Positions 7,556-16,065 are shown, counted from the stretch's first letter. The stretch: 48,328 nucleotides of DNA from Treponema sp. (GCA_024693045.1 JAILLQ010000013.1:1-48328); one strand, 5' to 3'. Numbers and translations: made by a program. The notes: generated from the letters alone by a model not told the origin.

Positions 7556-8524
7556 ATGCAGGCTAAAAATATCAAATACATTTTAATTCAAGGTGCAAAA
7601 ATTACACTGGCGGCGCTTCTAGCAATTCTAACAGCGAGCTTTTTAAAATTGGATTTTGCAGTTTCTGCCGGTATTGTTGCTATTCTTTCTGTTCAGCCCA
7701 CAAAAAAAGAAACTCTTAAAACGGCTCTTTCAAGGTTTATCGCCTTTGCAATTGCACTACTTCTTTCTATTATATTATTCAATCTTCTAGGTTTTACTCT
7801 TTATGCATTTTTTATTTACCTGCTTTTATTCATTTTGATTTGCCAGTGGCAGGGCTGGATCTCTGCTATGGCAATGGATTCTGTTTTGATTTCGCACTTT
7901 ATTTCTTTTGCCCGCATTGGCCCGTCAGAAATTTTAAACGAATTTCTTCTATTTATTATAGGTGTAGGTTTTGGAATACTTGTTAATATTTTTCTGCGAA
8001 AAAAAACAAGTTATATAGAAGAATTAAAGAATCAGACGGATGATAAAATTAAGCTGGTATTGCACAGAATGTCACTTCGTATTTTAGATCCAGATTTTAG
8101 TGATTATGACGGCTCATGTTTTATTGATTTAAAAAAAAGCCTTTTTACAGCCAAGAAACAGGCGGAAGAAAACTATAAAAATCAATTTTCTCGGAAAGAC
8201 ACTTTTGACACACGCTACCTTTATATGCGCGAAAAACAGAGTGAAATTCTTATGGAAATGTACAAATGTGTTAGGAATATAAAAACTCTTCCTCATACAG
8301 CTCCTCTTGTAGCAGATTTTTTGGAAAAGGTTTCCCTGGAATATCATAAAGATAACGATGTAGAAAGCCTTTTAAGAGAACTCTCTGAAATCCGCCTTAA
8401 GATGAAGGGCCTAAAACTTCCGGAAAATCGAATGGAATTTGAAGACCGGGCAAATCTTTTTACTCTTCTTGAACGACTGGAAGAATTTTTATGGATAAAA
8501 AAAGAGTTTATGAATGATATATAG
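7556..8524 (+). CDS. Aromatic acid exporter (ArAE) family membrane protein
   Basis: A 322-residue inner-membrane protein with five or six hydrophobic helices in residues 10-147 and a long charged, helical cytoplasmic half (150-322). The N-terminal helix followed by GIVAILSVQPTKKETLKTALSRF is characteristic of the ArAE_1/FUSC group. The C-terminal half with repeated leucine and charged helices matches the ArAE_1 C-terminal domain. The family is thought to export aromatic or other weak acids, but the substrate here is unknown. The ATG at 7556 follows GAGGGG. It is separated from the redox operon by a terminator, and the next gene has its own upstream palindrome. Confidence 0.7.
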   Translation: MQAKNIKYILIQGAKITLAALLAILTASFLKLDFAVSAGIVAILSVQPTKKETLKTALSRFIAFAIALLLSIILFNLLGFTLYAFFIYLLLFILICQWQGWISAMAMDSVLISHFISFARIGPSEILNEFLLFIIGVGFGILVNIFLRKKTSYIEELKNQTDDKIKLVLHRMSLRILDPDFSDYDGSCFIDLKKSLFTAKKQAEENYKNQFSRKDTFDTRYLYMREKQSEILMEMYKCVRNIKTLPHTAPLVADFLEKVSLEYHKDNDVESLLRELSEIRLKMKGLKLPENRMEFEDRANLFTLLERLEEFLWIKKEFMNDI

Positions 8525-8552
8525 TATCTGATACTTTTTTTTCTTAAAAAAT

Positions 8553-8580
8553 AATATTATTATGTTATCATAATAATATT
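8553..8580. repeat. Perfect 12-bp inverted repeat before the Sel1-repeat gene
   Basis: AATATTATTATG (8553-8564), TTAT, CATAATAATATT (8569-8580). The 28-bp palindrome lies 18 bp ahead of the ATG at 8599 and next to its AAGGGGA ribosome site. It could be an operator, or an mRNA hairpin. It is not the same sequence as the perR palindrome, though both are A/T-only arms built on TTATTA. Confidence 0.6.
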
Positions 8581-8598
8581 CGGAAAAGGGGATTATTC

Positions 8599-9318
8599 AT
8601 GAATAAAAAATGTATTTTATTTTTTACGGCTCTTGCAGTCAGCACACCTATCATCGCATTGGATACATATGCAAAACCAGATGACGGCCAGCATTACGAA
8701 TTTGAAATTACTTTTGATGAAATAAAACAGGCTTTTTCTAAAAAGTCTTTTGACCAGGAAGTTATGAATCTGGATAGTATTAATACTTCAGAGACTCCTG
8801 TTAAAACAGAAGAAAAGCTAGATGTTGAAAAAATTAAGTTTTTTGCCGAAAAAGGAAATCCTAACTTTCAATTTTCGCTTGGAAAACTCTATGATAGAGG
8901 CGAGTATATAGAACAAGATTTTCTTCAGGCTGCTCACTGGTATGAAATGGCTGCAAATCAAGGGGAAAGCCGGGCTCAGAACAATTTGGGCTGTTTGTAT
9001 TTAGACGGAGAAGGTGTAGACAAGGATTTTGAAAAGGCTCTTTATTGGTTTGAAAAATCTGCAAGACAGGATAACTCCTATGCCATTTTGAATATTGGTG
9101 AATACTATCGGGAAGTAAAAAAAGATTACAAGACAGCAATGAAATACTATAAAAAAGCTGAAAAACTTGAACCTAAACTATCCTGGTATTTAATGGGGCT
9201 TCTTTATAAAGATGGTCTTGGCGTAAAAAAAGATTTAAAGAAAGCAAAGACTTTATTTAAAAAGTCTGCGGATAAGGGCTTCAAAGAGGCAGCAGAAGCC
9301 CTTGCTGAAATGAAATAA
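8599..9318 (+). CDS. Exported Sel1-repeat (TPR-like) protein
   Basis: A 239-residue protein with a signal peptide (residues 1-20, cut near IIA-LD) and then Sel1-type tetratricopeptide repeats. The repeats start at about residue 77 (AEKGNPNFQFSLGKLYDRG), with further units at AANQGESRAQNNLGCLYLDGEG, SARQDNSYAILNIGEYY and a last one with LMGLLYKDGLGVKKDLKKA. Such proteins are scaffolds for protein contacts outside the cytoplasm; no enzyme domain is present. The next gene, a protease-like lipoprotein, starts 34 nt after its stop in the same direction, so they probably share a transcript. Confidence 0.85.
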   Translation: MNKKCILFFTALAVSTPIIALDTYAKPDDGQHYEFEITFDEIKQAFSKKSFDQEVMNLDSINTSETPVKTEEKLDVEKIKFFAEKGNPNFQFSLGKLYDRGEYIEQDFLQAAHWYEMAANQGESRAQNNLGCLYLDGEGVDKDFEKALYWFEKSARQDNSYAILNIGEYYREVKKDYKTAMKYYKKAEKLEPKLSWYLMGLLYKDGLGVKKDLKKAKTLFKKSADKGFKEAAEALAEMK

Positions 9319-9352
9319 AACTTAGAACAAGATTAAAGGAGAGATGTTTTTC

Positions 9353-11287
9353 ATGAACAAAAAATCTTTTTTTTCAATTAGATTTTTACTATTTTTTTCT
9401 TTGGTATTTACTTTCCTTGCCTGTTCTCAAGAGCCAGATGTAAATAACATACTTGTAACTACAAGTGGTTCTTCTATCGTTGCAGAAGAAGAAAACTTGA
9501 ATTTTACTACTGAGGGATTACCTTTCTACGTAAATTCTAACCTCCCTTCAAATGTTATTATGGCTCGTTTCTATGATAATAACCGCAATATTCCATATGT
9601 ATCGTTAAGTTTACTTTTAAAAGCTTCTGGTCACTTTTTGGTAGATAGTGTTGATTATTCAAATGGCAAGTATTATATCACTGTTTCATATAACAATAAA
9701 AAAGTTCCAATAAAAGTAGATTCAAAAGCAGATACAATTACCTGTAATGAGTGGGTTATTTGTTCTGATCCTATTTCTCCAGATTTCTATGAGTACCACA
9801 AGAAATTTATTGATTTGTTTCAAGCAATCAAACTTGTATTTACAGGGCAGAAGTCTAGAACTTTTAAGCTTTCTGATTACGGATTTAAAATTTATGGTGG
9901 CACTGATGATGCTTATGTTCCTTTATGTGTTATAAATTCCATATTTTTAAATCCTACTAGAAATAATTGGGCATATAATGGAAAAGGAATCTTTTCTATG
10001 ACTACTTCTCATTCTAATCTTGAAGATTCAAGCTGGTATAAAAATGAAGACGGAAGTCTTGCAGAAAGAAGCCAGGAACAAATAGAAAATTCATACAATT
10101 TGATATGTTTCACTCATGATTATTTTTATGGTTATCCTGGATATTATAGTTTTGCTGATGATGGATCAGGTAATGTAGATCAAAGTATTGTTGAGGCTGC
10201 AAATAAGCTAAAACTAGATGAACTTCTTACTCGATATGATTCGGAAACAAAAGAGCTTTTAAAATCTTCTTCTTATGAAGATTATATCAAAGGGTTAACA
10301 CGTTTTACTAATCACACATATGGTGACGGTCATAGTTCTTTTCCGAGACCTAATTTTTCTTTCGCACCTTCAGAAGAAGATTTTAATACATATAAAAGCT
10401 CTGTAATTAGTTATAAATATAAAACTCTTTTTAATACATTTAATGAATTAAAGGAAAAAAGATATCAGGCAGGAAAGTCAACTGGCTCTGATTTTTCAAC
10501 TGCAGTGCCTACTTCTGAATTATCTTCAGATGGAAAAACTTATATTTTCCGCTTTGACTCTTTCGATTTCAATTTTACTGATTGGAAATCTTATTTTAAC
10601 CAAGATAATTTAACTGCTAATCCAAATCCAGATGATACAAGTAATGGAAAAGTGGCAGTTCCTTCTGATACAGCAGGAACCTTCTATCGTTTATTCTACA
10701 AAATTTTAAATGATTCAGAATATGCAAATGTTGAAAATGTTGTTATCGACCTTACCTGTAATAGAGGTGGTGTCGTTTATGCTTTAGACAAAGCGCTTAC
10801 TTATCTAATCGAAGATGTAAAAATTGATAGGGCAGATTATAATACGGATACAATCTATTCAGAGATACTTATACCAGATCTAAATCTTGATGGTAAATGT
10901 GATTATTCTGATACAGTCTATTTTAAACGCTTGTGGGAAAAGAACTACACTGATGAAAACGGAACTGAGAAAACCGACGGAAGAGATTTAAACTGCGTGA
11001 TTCTTTCAAGTAATTTTTCTTTTTCTTGTGCTAATGCCATGGCATGTATATGTGAACAAGCAGGAATTCCTGTAATCGGAAAAACTTCTGGTGGCGGTTC
11101 TTGCTGGATTGGTTCTGCCTCTACATTTGACTGTTTTTCATACAATTATTCCTATAACGATCATTTTATTAGAAACGATGGAAGTAGCTTTGAAAATGGT
11201 GCTTCGGTAACAAAAGAACTTACTTCTGACCAATTCTATGATGTCGATGCATTAAAAGCGATTGTTGAAGAAATTTTTGGGGAATAG
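9353..11287 (+). CDS. S41 (C-terminal-processing-like) peptidase lipoprotein
   Basis: A 644-residue lipoprotein (lipobox FLAC, Cys24). The ATG at 9353 is preferred because AAAGGAGA (9335-9342) is about ten nt before it; the ATG at 9344 is too close. The N-terminal 330 residues have no recognised domain. The C-terminal third has the S41 layout: VVIDLTCNRGG (normally D-R-N-G-G), then LSSNFSFSCANAMACICEQAG with the probable nucleophile serine in the NFSFSC segment, and IPVIGKTSGGGSCW. No PDZ domain is obvious. It may cleave extracytoplasmic proteins or peptides. It is tightly downstream of the Sel1-repeat gene, which could be a partner. Confidence 0.75.
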   Translation: MNKKSFFSIRFLLFFSLVFTFLACSQEPDVNNILVTTSGSSIVAEEENLNFTTEGLPFYVNSNLPSNVIMARFYDNNRNIPYVSLSLLLKASGHFLVDSVDYSNGKYYITVSYNNKKVPIKVDSKADTITCNEWVICSDPISPDFYEYHKKFIDLFQAIKLVFTGQKSRTFKLSDYGFKIYGGTDDAYVPLCVINSIFLNPTRNNWAYNGKGIFSMTTSHSNLEDSSWYKNEDGSLAERSQEQIENSYNLICFTHDYFYGYPGYYSFADDGSGNVDQSIVEAANKLKLDELLTRYDSETKELLKSSSYEDYIKGLTRFTNHTYGDGHSSFPRPNFSFAPSEEDFNTYKSSVISYKYKTLFNTFNELKEKRYQAGKSTGSDFSTAVPTSELSSDGKTYIFRFDSFDFNFTDWKSYFNQDNLTANPNPDDTSNGKVAVPSDTAGTFYRLFYKILNDSEYANVENVVIDLTCNRGGVVYALDKALTYLIEDVKIDRADYNTDTIYSEILIPDLNLDGKCDYSDTVYFKRLWEKNYTDENGTEKTDGRDLNCVILSSNFSFSCANAMACICEQAGIPVIGKTSGGGSCWIGSASTFDCFSYNYSYNDHFIRNDGSSFENGASVTKELTSDQFYDVDALKAIVEEIFGE

Positions 11288-11331
11288 AACTTTATAGAAA
11301 GTTTTCTTATTGTAAATTATACTTACCCCAT

Positions 11332-11700
11332 ATGACCGAGATATATATCACAGAAAAAGAAGAACTTTACACTTTTGATGAACTTTCTCTTATAAAAGAA
11401 GCTGCTCCTGAAGATATTCAGGAAAAGCTTTCTTTGATGCTGGATGCACTTGCTTCTTTTAAATCTAGTAAGGCTCTTTTTTTTATGCCAAAAGCAACAT
11501 ACGATTTAATGTCTCTTTTTCAGGCTAATAAGTCTATTTGTGATATAAGTGCTGACGATATAAGACTGATTTGTAAGGGGTCGGTGAACGAAAAGCTTTC
11601 TCATAAGTTAAAAATCCTGCTTCAATTCGTAGAAGATGGAAACGCTGTCCTTCCGGTTGTTATAGAAGCGGACAATCTTAAGAAAATCCAAATAGACTAG
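11332..11700 (+). CDS. Hypothetical protein, probably leaderless mRNA
   Basis: A 122-residue, soluble, mostly helical protein (helices near 15-45, 55-70 and 80-110) with no recognised motif. There is no ribosome-binding site; instead TATACT (11318-11323) ends eight nt before the ATG at 11332, so transcription should start at or next to the start codon. It stands alone between the protease-like lipoprotein and the pst operon, and its stop is followed at once by the pst promoter region. The function is unknown. Confidence 0.55.
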   Translation: MTEIYITEKEELYTFDELSLIKEAAPEDIQEKLSLMLDALASFKSSKALFFMPKATYDLMSLFQANKSICDISADDIRLICKGSVNEKLSHKLKILLQFVEDGNAVLPVVIEADNLKKIQID

Positions 11701-11724
11701 ATTTTAATAAAATAACTAAAAAAC

Positions 11725-11763
11725 TTTACACAATTCTAACAAATTCTTCCCTTATTTTTTACA
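11725..11763 (+). promoter_or_regulatory. PhoP-box-like direct repeats upstream of pstS
   Basis: Hexamers TTTACA (11725-11730), CTAACA (11736-11741) and TTTACA (11758-11763) lie exactly in an 11-bp phase; the third slot (TTCCCT at 11747-11752) does not match. Repeated TTAACA-like hexamers spaced by five bases are the Bacillus PhoP~P recognition pattern. The site is 48 bp before the pstS start, where an activator would bind. The regulator is inferred to be the two-component pair at 43968-45967. Confidence 0.5.
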
Positions 11764-11810
11764 CATGAGTAGTAGATTTTCTTTGTAAATCAAATTTTTA
11801 CGAGGTAATT

Positions 11811-12701
11811 ATGATGTGTAATTTAAAAAGAATTGGGAAACTTTCTCTTTTGCTTACTTTTGCAGGTGTTTTAACTGCTGCTACTCTTACGGGCTGCAAT
11901 GGCGGAGCTTTTAACAAAAAAGCTGCAATCAATCTTTTGAGCCGTGAAGAAGGTTCTGGTACCAGAGGTGCCTTTATCGAAATCTTTGGAATTGAAAAAA
12001 AGAATTCCAGTGGGAAAAAAGTGGATTACACCAGCGAAGATGCTGCAATCACTAATTCGACAGCGGTTATGCTTACTACTGTTGCGGGAGACAAGGCTGC
12101 AATCGGTTATGTTTCTCTTGGTTCATTAAACAGCAGTGTAAAGGCTTTAAAAATTGACGGCGTTGAAGCTAGTGTTTCTAACATTCAGAATTCTTCCTAC
12201 AAAATCTCAAGACCTTTTAATGTTGCGGTTAAGGAAGGACTTTCCCCTGCAGCAGAGGACTTTTTGAACTTTATTCTTTCGGATGAAGGTCAGGAAATTG
12301 TAGAAGAAAACAAGTGTATTCCAATTGCAAATCCTGGTGATTATGACTGCAATGGCTCTAGCGGTAAGGTTGTAGTTTCTGGTTCTTCTTCTGTTTCTCC
12401 TGTAATGGAAAAGCTTATCGAAGAGTATAAGTCTGAAAATCCAAAGGTTACTGTTGAACTTCAGACTTCGGATTCTACTACCGGGGTTACAAATGCAATA
12501 AATGGAAACTGCGACCTTGGAATGGCCAGCCGTGGTGTTAAGGATTCAGAAAAGGCCAAAGGTGTAAAAGAAATCACTATTGCAATCGATGGAATCGCTG
12601 TTGTTGTAAATAATCAAAATCCTCTTGAAAGCTTGTCTAAGGCTCAGGTAGAAAAGATTTTTACAGGTAAAGTTTCTAAATGGAGTGAAATCATAAAATA
12701 A
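11811..12701 (+). CDS. pstS: Phosphate-binding lipoprotein PstS with its two halves in swapped order
   Basis: This is the extracytoplasmic phosphate receptor of the Pst ABC transporter, 296 residues, with lipobox LTGC (Cys29). The N-terminal half holds the phosphate-binding SREEGSGTRGAF (44-55) and AIGYVSLGS. The C-terminal half holds the other phosphate loop, VVVSGSSSVSPVMEKL (187-202), then DSTTGVTNAI and FTGKVSKW. In classical PstS the SGSSSVSP half comes first, so this protein is circularly permuted. I recall similar order in some gut Firmicutes proteins. Both phosphate-contact segments are intact, so it should bind. An ACGAGG site (11799-11804 area) precedes the ATG at 11811. The TAA shares one base with the pstC start. 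Confidence 0.9.
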   Translation: MMCNLKRIGKLSLLLTFAGVLTAATLTGCNGGAFNKKAAINLLSREEGSGTRGAFIEIFGIEKKNSSGKKVDYTSEDAAITNSTAVMLTTVAGDKAAIGYVSLGSLNSSVKALKIDGVEASVSNIQNSSYKISRPFNVAVKEGLSPAAEDFLNFILSDEGQEIVEENKCIPIANPGDYDCNGSSGKVVVSGSSSVSPVMEKLIEEYKSENPKVTVELQTSDSTTGVTNAINGNCDLGMASRGVKDSEKAKGVKEITIAIDGIAVVVNNQNPLESLSKAQVEKIFTGKVSKWSEIIK

Positions 12702-13552
12702 TGAATAAAAAGGAAAATCTTGCAAAAATCATTTTCCTTTTGGCCGCCAGCTTTTCGATTCTGGCGGTTTTCTTGATTTGTCTTTTTTTGTTTGCAAACG
12801 GGATTCCTGCCATAAGAAAAATCGGCTTTTGGGACTTTGTCTGCGGCAAGAGATGGAAGCCGGGAAATGATTTGTATGGAATATTCCCAATGATTTTGGG
12901 AAGTATTTATGTAACTGGGGGAGCTCTTTTGATAGGGGGGCCGATTGGTCTTATGACTGCGGTATTCCTTTCTAAGTTTTGCCCAAAATCTCTGCATAAA
13001 ATTCTTAAGCCTGGAATAGACCTTCTTGCCGGCATACCAAGTGTTGTTTACGGATTCTTTGGTCTTATGGTTATGGTTCCTGCCATTCGGTTATTTTTTG
13101 GCGGAAGTGGTTCTTCTATGCTCTGCGCAAGTCTTTTGCTTGGAATAATGATTCTGCCTACAATCATAAGCGTAAGTGAAAGTGCCCTGAATGCGGTTCC
13201 AGATTCTTACTATCAGGGGGCAAGGGCCCTTGGTGCAAGTCATGAAAGGGCTGTTTTTTTAACTATTCTGCCGGCTGCAAAAAGCGGAATTTCTGCTGCT
13301 TTTATTCTTGGTATTGGGCGGGCTATTGGTGAAACAATGGCGGTTGTAATGGTTGCAGGTAATCAGGCCAGAATGCCTAAGGGGATTACAAAGGGTATAA
13401 GAACGCTTACCAGCAATATTGTAATAGAGATGGGCTATGCGGCAGATCTTCACAGGGATGCCCTGATTGCGACTGGTCTTGTTCTTTTTGTCTTTGTACT
13501 TTTGATAAATCTTTCTTTTAATGCAATCAAAAACAGGGGGAAGCTATGTTAA
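12701..13552 (+). CDS. pstC: Phosphate ABC transporter permease PstC
   Basis: A 283-residue inner-membrane permease with about six hydrophobic helices, the first at residues 8-32. The family signatures are MTAVFLSKFCP, GIPSVVYGFFGL and the EAA-like loop ALGASHERAVFLTILPAAKSG followed by GIGRAIGETMAV. Together with PstA it forms the phosphate channel. Its ATG overlaps the pstS stop by one base (TAATG), and its own end overlaps the pstA start by seven bases, so translation is coupled along the operon. The length is slightly under that of Escherichia coli PstC because the periplasmic loop is short. Confidence 0.93.
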   Translation: MNKKENLAKIIFLLAASFSILAVFLICLFLFANGIPAIRKIGFWDFVCGKRWKPGNDLYGIFPMILGSIYVTGGALLIGGPIGLMTAVFLSKFCPKSLHKILKPGIDLLAGIPSVVYGFFGLMVMVPAIRLFFGGSGSSMLCASLLLGIMILPTIISVSESALNAVPDSYYQGARALGASHERAVFLTILPAAKSGISAAFILGIGRAIGETMAVVMVAGNQARMPKGITKGIRTLTSNIVIEMGYAADLHRDALIATGLVLFVFVLLINLSFNAIKNRGKLC

Positions 13553-14532
13553 ATGAGTTAGGGATAGGAGTGGCGCGCCGAAGGCGCGTTCCGAAGCACT
13601 TTGGGAGCTCTGCGGGAAAGTGCGGAGGAATGAAGTGCGGGAGCACGGAACCACGGATAGCCCGGCGACAGCTTGCTGGCGCAACTTCCGTAAAAAAAAT
13701 AAGTGGTAACTTTTGCAGGCGGGATTTGGGGGCTTTTTTTGTGAGGGTTGGGGTTTATTTTTCTGCGGCTTTTACAGGGGCTGTTCTGCTTTTTATTCTT
13801 GGCTACATTATCGTGAAGGGGCTGGGCAATTTGTCTCCTGAACTTTTTAGCTGGAATTATACGAGCGAAAACTGTTCTTTGATGCCGGCGCTGGTGAATA
13901 CGCTTTTGATTACGGTTTTTGCTCTTTTGATTGCCTGTCCGCTGGGGATTGGTTCGGCTATTTATCTGGTGGAATACAGCAAAAAGGGGAATCGCTTTGT
14001 TAAGCTTGTCAGGCTGACTACTGAAACTTTGACGGGGATTCCTTCGATTATTTACGGGCTTTTTGGAATGATTTTTTTTGTGGGCGCCTTAAAGTGGGGT
14101 TATTCGCTTTTGGCGGGGAGTTTTACTCTTGCTATTATGATTTTGCCAACGGTTATGCGGACTACGGAAGAAGCTCTTTTGGATGTGCCGGATTCTTTTA
14201 GGGAGGCGAGTTTTGGTCTGGGGGCGGGTAAGCTCAGGACTGTTTTTAAGATTGTTTTGCCGAGTGCTTTGCCCGGGATTTTTAGCGGGGTTATTCTTGC
14301 GACTGGGCGTATTGTTTCTGAAAGTGCGGCTTTGATTTACACGGCGGGTACGGTTGCCCAGGTTCCTCAAAATATTCTTGGAAGTGGTCGAAGCCTTGCC
14401 ATTCATATGTATCTTTTGAGTTCGGAAGGGTTGCATACGGGTCAGGCATTTGCTACGGCTCTTATTCTGCTTCTTTTTGTGCTTGCTATTAATTCTCTTG
14501 CAGGGGTCCTGGTTAAGAGAGCGGGTAAGTAA
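13546..14532 (+). CDS. pstA: Phosphate ABC transporter permease PstA with a repeat-encoded N-terminal extension
   Basis: From residue about 50 (VKKISGNFCRRDLGAFF) this is a normal PstA: six helices, YLVEYSKKG, TGIPSIIYGLFGM, the EAA loop ALLDVPDSFREASFGLGAGKLRTV and SESAALIYTAG. The first 48 residues are foreign-looking, rich in Arg, Gly and Cys (MLNELGIGVARRRRVPKHF onward), and are encoded by a GC-rich palindromic repeat at about 13570-13690. The frame stays open through it. The ATG at 13546 has AGGGGGA just upstream and overlaps the pstC stop, the normal operon arrangement, so the repeat appears to have entered the 5' end of the gene in frame. An ATG inside the repeat at 13630 has its GGAGG too close to work well. 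Confidence 0.88.
   Translation: MLNELGIGVARRRRVPKHFGSSAGKCGGMKCGSTEPRIARRQLAGATSVKKISGNFCRRDLGAFFVRVGVYFSAAFTGAVLLFILGYIIVKGLGNLSPELFSWNYTSENCSLMPALVNTLLITVFALLIACPLGIGSAIYLVEYSKKGNRFVKLVRLTTETLTGIPSIIYGLFGMIFFVGALKWGYSLLAGSFTLAIMILPTVMRTTEEALLDVPDSFREASFGLGAGKLRTVFKIVLPSALPGIFSGVILATGRIVSESAALIYTAGTVAQVPQNILGSGRSLAIHMYLLSSEGLHTGQAFATALILLLFVLAINSLAGVLVKRAGK
13570..13690. repeat. GC-rich palindromic repeat inserted in the pstA coding sequence
   Basis: About 120 bp of clearly higher GC than the surroundings, made of short hairpins: GGCGCGCC/GGCGCG near 13572-13588, CACTTT ... AAAGTG (13597-13622), GTGC-GGGA-GCAC (13635-13646) and CAGC-TTGCTG (13669-13678). It looks like an interspersed intergenic-type element (small palindromic or MITE-like). 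It is translated as part of PstA without a stop. The boundaries are approximate because no second copy is in the window. Confidence 0.6.
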
Positions 14533-14552
14533 TTTAGGAGGCATGGTAAAAA

Positions 14553-15371
14553 ATGATGAATGAGATGAATAAGATGATGAATAAGATAGAAATCAAAAAT
14601 CTGGATTTGTACTATGAGACTTTTCATGCTCTTAAGAATATTAATCTGGGAATTGAAGAGAAGAAAATTACGGCTTTTATTGGGCCTAGTGGCTGCGGTA
14701 AGTCAACTTTGCTCAAATCTATAAACCGCATGAATGATATGGTTGAAGGTTGTCGTATAACTGGTGAAATTTTGTACGATATGAATTTATCTGGCTCTGG
14801 AGGGCTTAGCGGGGAAAAAAATACTATAAATATCTTAAAACAGTCTACAAATGTGAACATATTAAGAAAGAATATAGGTATGGTCTTTCAAAAGCCTAAT
14901 CCTTTTCCTATGAGTATTTACGACAATATTGCCTATGGGCCTAGAACTCACGGGATTAAGAAGAAGGCTGAGCTGGATGAAATTGTTGAAAAGGCTCTGA
15001 CTTCGGCGGCTATATGGAATGAGTTTAAGGATAATTTAAAAAAGTCGGCTCTTGCTTTGAGTGGTGGTCAGCAGCAGCGTTTGTGTATTGCAAGGGCTCT
15101 TGCGGTTGAGCCGGAAGTTCTTTTGATGGACGAGCCTACTTCTGCCCTGGATCCTATTTCTACCAGCAAAATTGAAGACAGTCTTATGGCTCTTAAGGAT
15201 AAGTACACGATTGTAATTGTTACTCATAATATGCAGCAGGCGGTTAGAATCAGTGACAAGACGGTTTTCTTTTTGCTTGGTGAAATTATTGAAGAAGGAA
15301 AAACTGAAGATATTTTCAGCAGGCCTAAAAAGAAGAAAACGGAAGATTATATTACGGGTCGTTTTGGATAA
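14553..15371 (+). CDS. pstB: Phosphate ABC transporter ATPase PstB
   Basis: A 272-residue cytoplasmic ATPase that powers phosphate import. Motifs in order: Walker [10 protein letters not shown] (residues about 43-51), the Q-loop [20 protein letters not shown] typical of PstB, signature LSGGQQQR, Walker [14 protein letters not shown] and the switch His in VTHNMQQA. A 20-residue Gly/Ser/Asn insert after GEILYDMN is longer than usual. AGGAGG (14536-14541) is 11 nt before the ATG at 14553; the nearer ATG at 14543 opens only a six-codon frame. The start [11 protein letters not shown] is low-complexity (repeated ATGAAT), so the true start could be one of several ATGs. Confidence 0.94.
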   Translation: MMNEMNKMMNKIEIKNLDLYYETFHALKNINLGIEEKKITAFIGPSGCGKSTLLKSINRMNDMVEGCRITGEILYDMNLSGSGGLSGEKNTINILKQSTNVNILRKNIGMVFQKPNPFPMSIYDNIAYGPRTHGIKKKAELDEIVEKALTSAAIWNEFKDNLKKSALALSGGQQQRLCIARALAVEPEVLLMDEPTSALDPISTSKIEDSLMALKDKYTIVIVTHNMQQAVRISDKTVFFLLGEIIEEGKTEDIFSRPKKKKTEDYITGRFG

Positions 15372-15418
15372 GACTTTTGGATAAGGTTTTTGTATAAGAC
15401 TTTTGTATAAGACTTTTG
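15367..15418. repeat. Four tandem 13-bp repeats spanning the pstB stop codon
   Basis: Units GATAAGACTTTTG, GATAAGGTTTTTG, TATAAGACTTTTG and TATAAGACTTTTG run without gaps from 15367 to 15418. The first contains the pstB TAA. The unit is not a multiple of three, so changing copy number alters the pstB-phoU spacing but not either protein. The phoU ribosome site begins right after the array. Confidence 0.85.
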
Positions 15419-15429
15419 GTGAGGAAATA

Positions 15430-16065
15430 ATGAGAGAAAGATACGAGGAAGAACTCAGAAAGTTAAATACTTTGATTATAAGTATGGGGAAGATGATTGA
15501 AATTGCTATTGAAAGTTCCATGCTGGCTTTGATGGCCAGGGACAGGGCTTGTGCTCAGGAAATAGCAAAAAATGATCAGGCTATTAATGAGGCGGAAAGG
15601 GATATTGAGTCTTTGTGCATGAAGCTTCTTTTACAGCAGCAGCCTATGGCCGGCGATTTGCGTCTTATTACTTCGGCTTTAAAGATGGTTACTGATATGG
15701 AAAGAATTGGTGACCACGCAGTTGATGTTGCTGACCTTGTTAGCAAGGTTCCGGACTGCAAATATGGCAAAATGAAAGAAATTTCTGAAATGTCGACTCA
15801 GATTATTGATATGCTGCATCAGGCGGTACAGTCTTACATAGAAAAGGATTTTAACCTGGCTAAAAATGTTATTGCCCGGGATGATGTGATTGATGGGCTT
15901 TATCACGCTATAAAGAAGGATTTGGTTCAAAAAATCCGGGAAACCAGCGAGGGTGAAACGATTCTGGATTATCTTTTGATTGCAAAATACATAGAAAGAA
16001 TCGGTGACCATGCGGTTCATATTGCCCAGTGGGTGATTTATGCTTTAACAGGAGAAAGGGAATGA
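15430..16065 (+). CDS. phoU: Phosphate signalling protein PhoU
   Basis: A 211-residue all-helical cytoplasmic protein with two three-helix PhoU repeats. The metal-binding E/D-rich signature occurs twice: ITSALKMVTDMERIGDHAVDVA (residues about 79-100) and LLIAKYIERIGDHAVHIA near the end. PhoU links the Pst transporter to the PhoR kinase and represses the Pho response when phosphate is plentiful. The ATG at 15430 (MRERYEEEL) follows GAGGAAATA. It closes the pst operon, and its last bases overlap the next small frame as ATGA. Confidence 0.93.
   Translation: MRERYEEELRKLNTLIISMGKMIEIAIESSMLALMARDRACAQEIAKNDQAINEAERDIESLCMKLLLQQQPMAGDLRLITSALKMVTDMERIGDHAVDVADLVSKVPDCKYGKMKEISEMSTQIIDMLHQAVQSYIEKDFNLAKNVIARDDVIDGLYHAIKKDLVQKIRETSEGETILDYLLIAKYIERIGDHAVHIAQWVIYALTGERE

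Noticed and set aside
13600..13690. tRNA or small structured RNA in the GC-rich part of pstA
   Set aside because: No cloverleaf, no anticodon arm and no T-loop sequence; short independent hairpins fit a repeat better.
14089..14544. Long minus-strand frame opposite pstA
   Set aside because: Basic, low-complexity translation with no motif; it is the mirror of a well-supported gene.
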